A DNA stretch of 64,000 bases from Cupriavidus phytohabitans (GTDB lineage Bacteria > Pseudomonadota > Gammaproteobacteria > Burkholderiales > Burkholderiaceae). Both the position numbers and the translations under genes were made by a program. The stretch spans positions 175,075-239,074 of the forward strand of contig NZ_AUFE01000003.1 in the NCBI RefSeq assembly GCF_000426345.1. The letters are read 5' to 3'. The notes under the pieces are model-generated. The model saw nothing but the letters and a program-made list of their open reading frames with translations. It did not search any database and was not told the DNA's origin. Below are positions 63,538 through 64,000 of the stretch, in pieces; positions within the stretch are counted from its first letter, which is position 1, and every line of letters begins with the position of its first letter.

Positions 63538-64000
63538 TCAGGCCGTGGCAGGCTCCCTCGTCGCGCCGGCAACCGCAGAGGCAGCCGTCGCGGGGCGGAA
63601 CGGATGCACCTGTGCCCAGTGCCGCGCGATGTCGACACGGCGGCAGATCCACACCTTGTCATGGCCCTGCACGTAGTCGAGGAAGCGCTGCAGCGCGCGG
63701 AAGCGGCCGGGGCGGCCGAGCAGCCGGCAGTGCATGCCGATCGACAGCATCCTGGGGCTGTCCTGCCCTGCGGGATCGCCTTCTTCATACAGCACGTCGA
63801 ACGCATCCTTCAGGTACTGGAAGAACTGCTCGCCGGTGTTGAAGCCCTGCGGCGTGGCAAAGCGCATGTCGTTCGAGTCCAGCGTGTACGGCACCACCAG
63901 GTGCGGCTTCTTCTCGCCGCCGGTGACTTCCACTTCGGTCCAGAAGGGCAGGTCATCGCCGTAGTAGTCGGAGTCGTACAGGAAGCCGCCGTGCTCGACC
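63538..64000 (-). CDS. puuE: PuuE-type allantoinase/polysaccharide deacetylase family protein (partial, C-terminal part)
   Basis: The gene enters from the right edge; 154 codons are visible. SDYYGDDLPFW, LVVPYTLDSNDMRFATPQGF, NTGEQFFQYLKDAFDVLYEE and MLSIGMHCRLLGRPGRFRAL are the C-terminal segments of cofactor-free allantoinases (PuuE), which open allantoin in urate breakdown, with a carbohydrate-esterase 4 fold. The GntR gene downstream is its likely regulator. The N terminus lies outside the window. Confidence 0.88.
   Translation of the reverse strand, partial: VEHGGFLYDSDYYGDDLPFWTEVEVTGGEKKPHLVVPYTLDSNDMRFATPQGFNTGEQFFQYLKDAFDVLYEEGDPAGQDSPRMLSIGMHCRLLGRPGRFRALQRFLDYVQGHDKVWICRRVDIARHWAQVHPFRPATAASAVAGATREPATA

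Overview
The window looks like part of a Burkholderiaceae replicon, most likely Cupriavidus (C. necator/taiwanensis-like). This rests on very high GC with strong codon bias, two orphan Bug-type solute receptors, a long-form ArgG, a chromate transporter, a PlpD-like patatin autotransporter and a glk placed after what may be the end of pgl. The genus is inferred from gene content and memory, not from a search. No rRNA, tRNA, CRISPR array, IS element or phage module was seen. The region reads as ordinary chromosome or chromid of mixed housekeeping and accessory genes.

Layout. 1-4.3 kb: glucokinase, a response regulator/histidine kinase pair and yccF. 3.9-6.3 kb: a minus-strand cluster of FAD hydroxylase, a 59-aa protein and a MarR regulator, with an operator-like inverted repeat upstream. 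6.5-10.2 kb: an OPT transporter, an acyl-CoA dehydrogenase and an unknown protein. 10.2-13.7 kb: an unknown gene under a near-perfect SOS box, then a two-domain M16 peptidase. 13.9-16.4 kb: Ada-AlkA fusion, Ogt and ThpR, an alkylation repair operon. 16.4-19.1 kb: a LysE exporter, a LysR gene broken by a 10-bp duplication, and YcgR. 19.1-22.8 kb: IclR, a candidate small RNA, and patatin. 23-28.8 kb: small unknown proteins, an OXLD1-like protein, a sirtuin, EamA, DUF1439, SlyX, VOC and LysR. 28.8-31.8 kb: a CoA-transferase/Bug/enoyl-CoA hydratase operon. 32-38.9 kb: argG, a HicA remnant, prolyl aminopeptidase, GST, a FabG-like/flavoprotein pair and an aldo/keto reductase. 39-45.9 kb: an atypical class A PBP, a GlsB-like protein, a chemoreceptor and ChrA.

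46-51 kb holds the most coherent system: a Fur-box-preceded operon of PepSY membrane protein, DUF2271 protein with a flavinylation motif, DUF4198 protein, ApbE flavin transferase and a membrane-anchored flavodoxin/FNR reductase. It can be read as an electron path from cytoplasmic NADPH to covalently bound periplasmic FMN, probably for iron assimilation. 51-57 kb: penicillin acylase, a DJ-1/PfpI protein with a divergent LysR, an SDR and a LysR. 57.4-61.8 kb: HMG-CoA-lyase-like enzyme, CoA-transferase, Bug receptor, gamma-carbonic anhydrase and DUF427. 61.8-64 kb: a membrane protein, a cupin, a GntR/FCD regulator and the C-terminal part of a PuuE-type allantoinase running off the edge.

Regulatory signals include an SOS box (10645-10662), a MarR-type operator (6280-6316), two sigma-28-like promoters with the same -35/-10 spacing (ycgR and the chemoreceptor), a Fur box (46011-46029), intrinsic terminators (10193, 20352, 33481), and a ~20-bp motif present in three intergenic copies and once inside glk.
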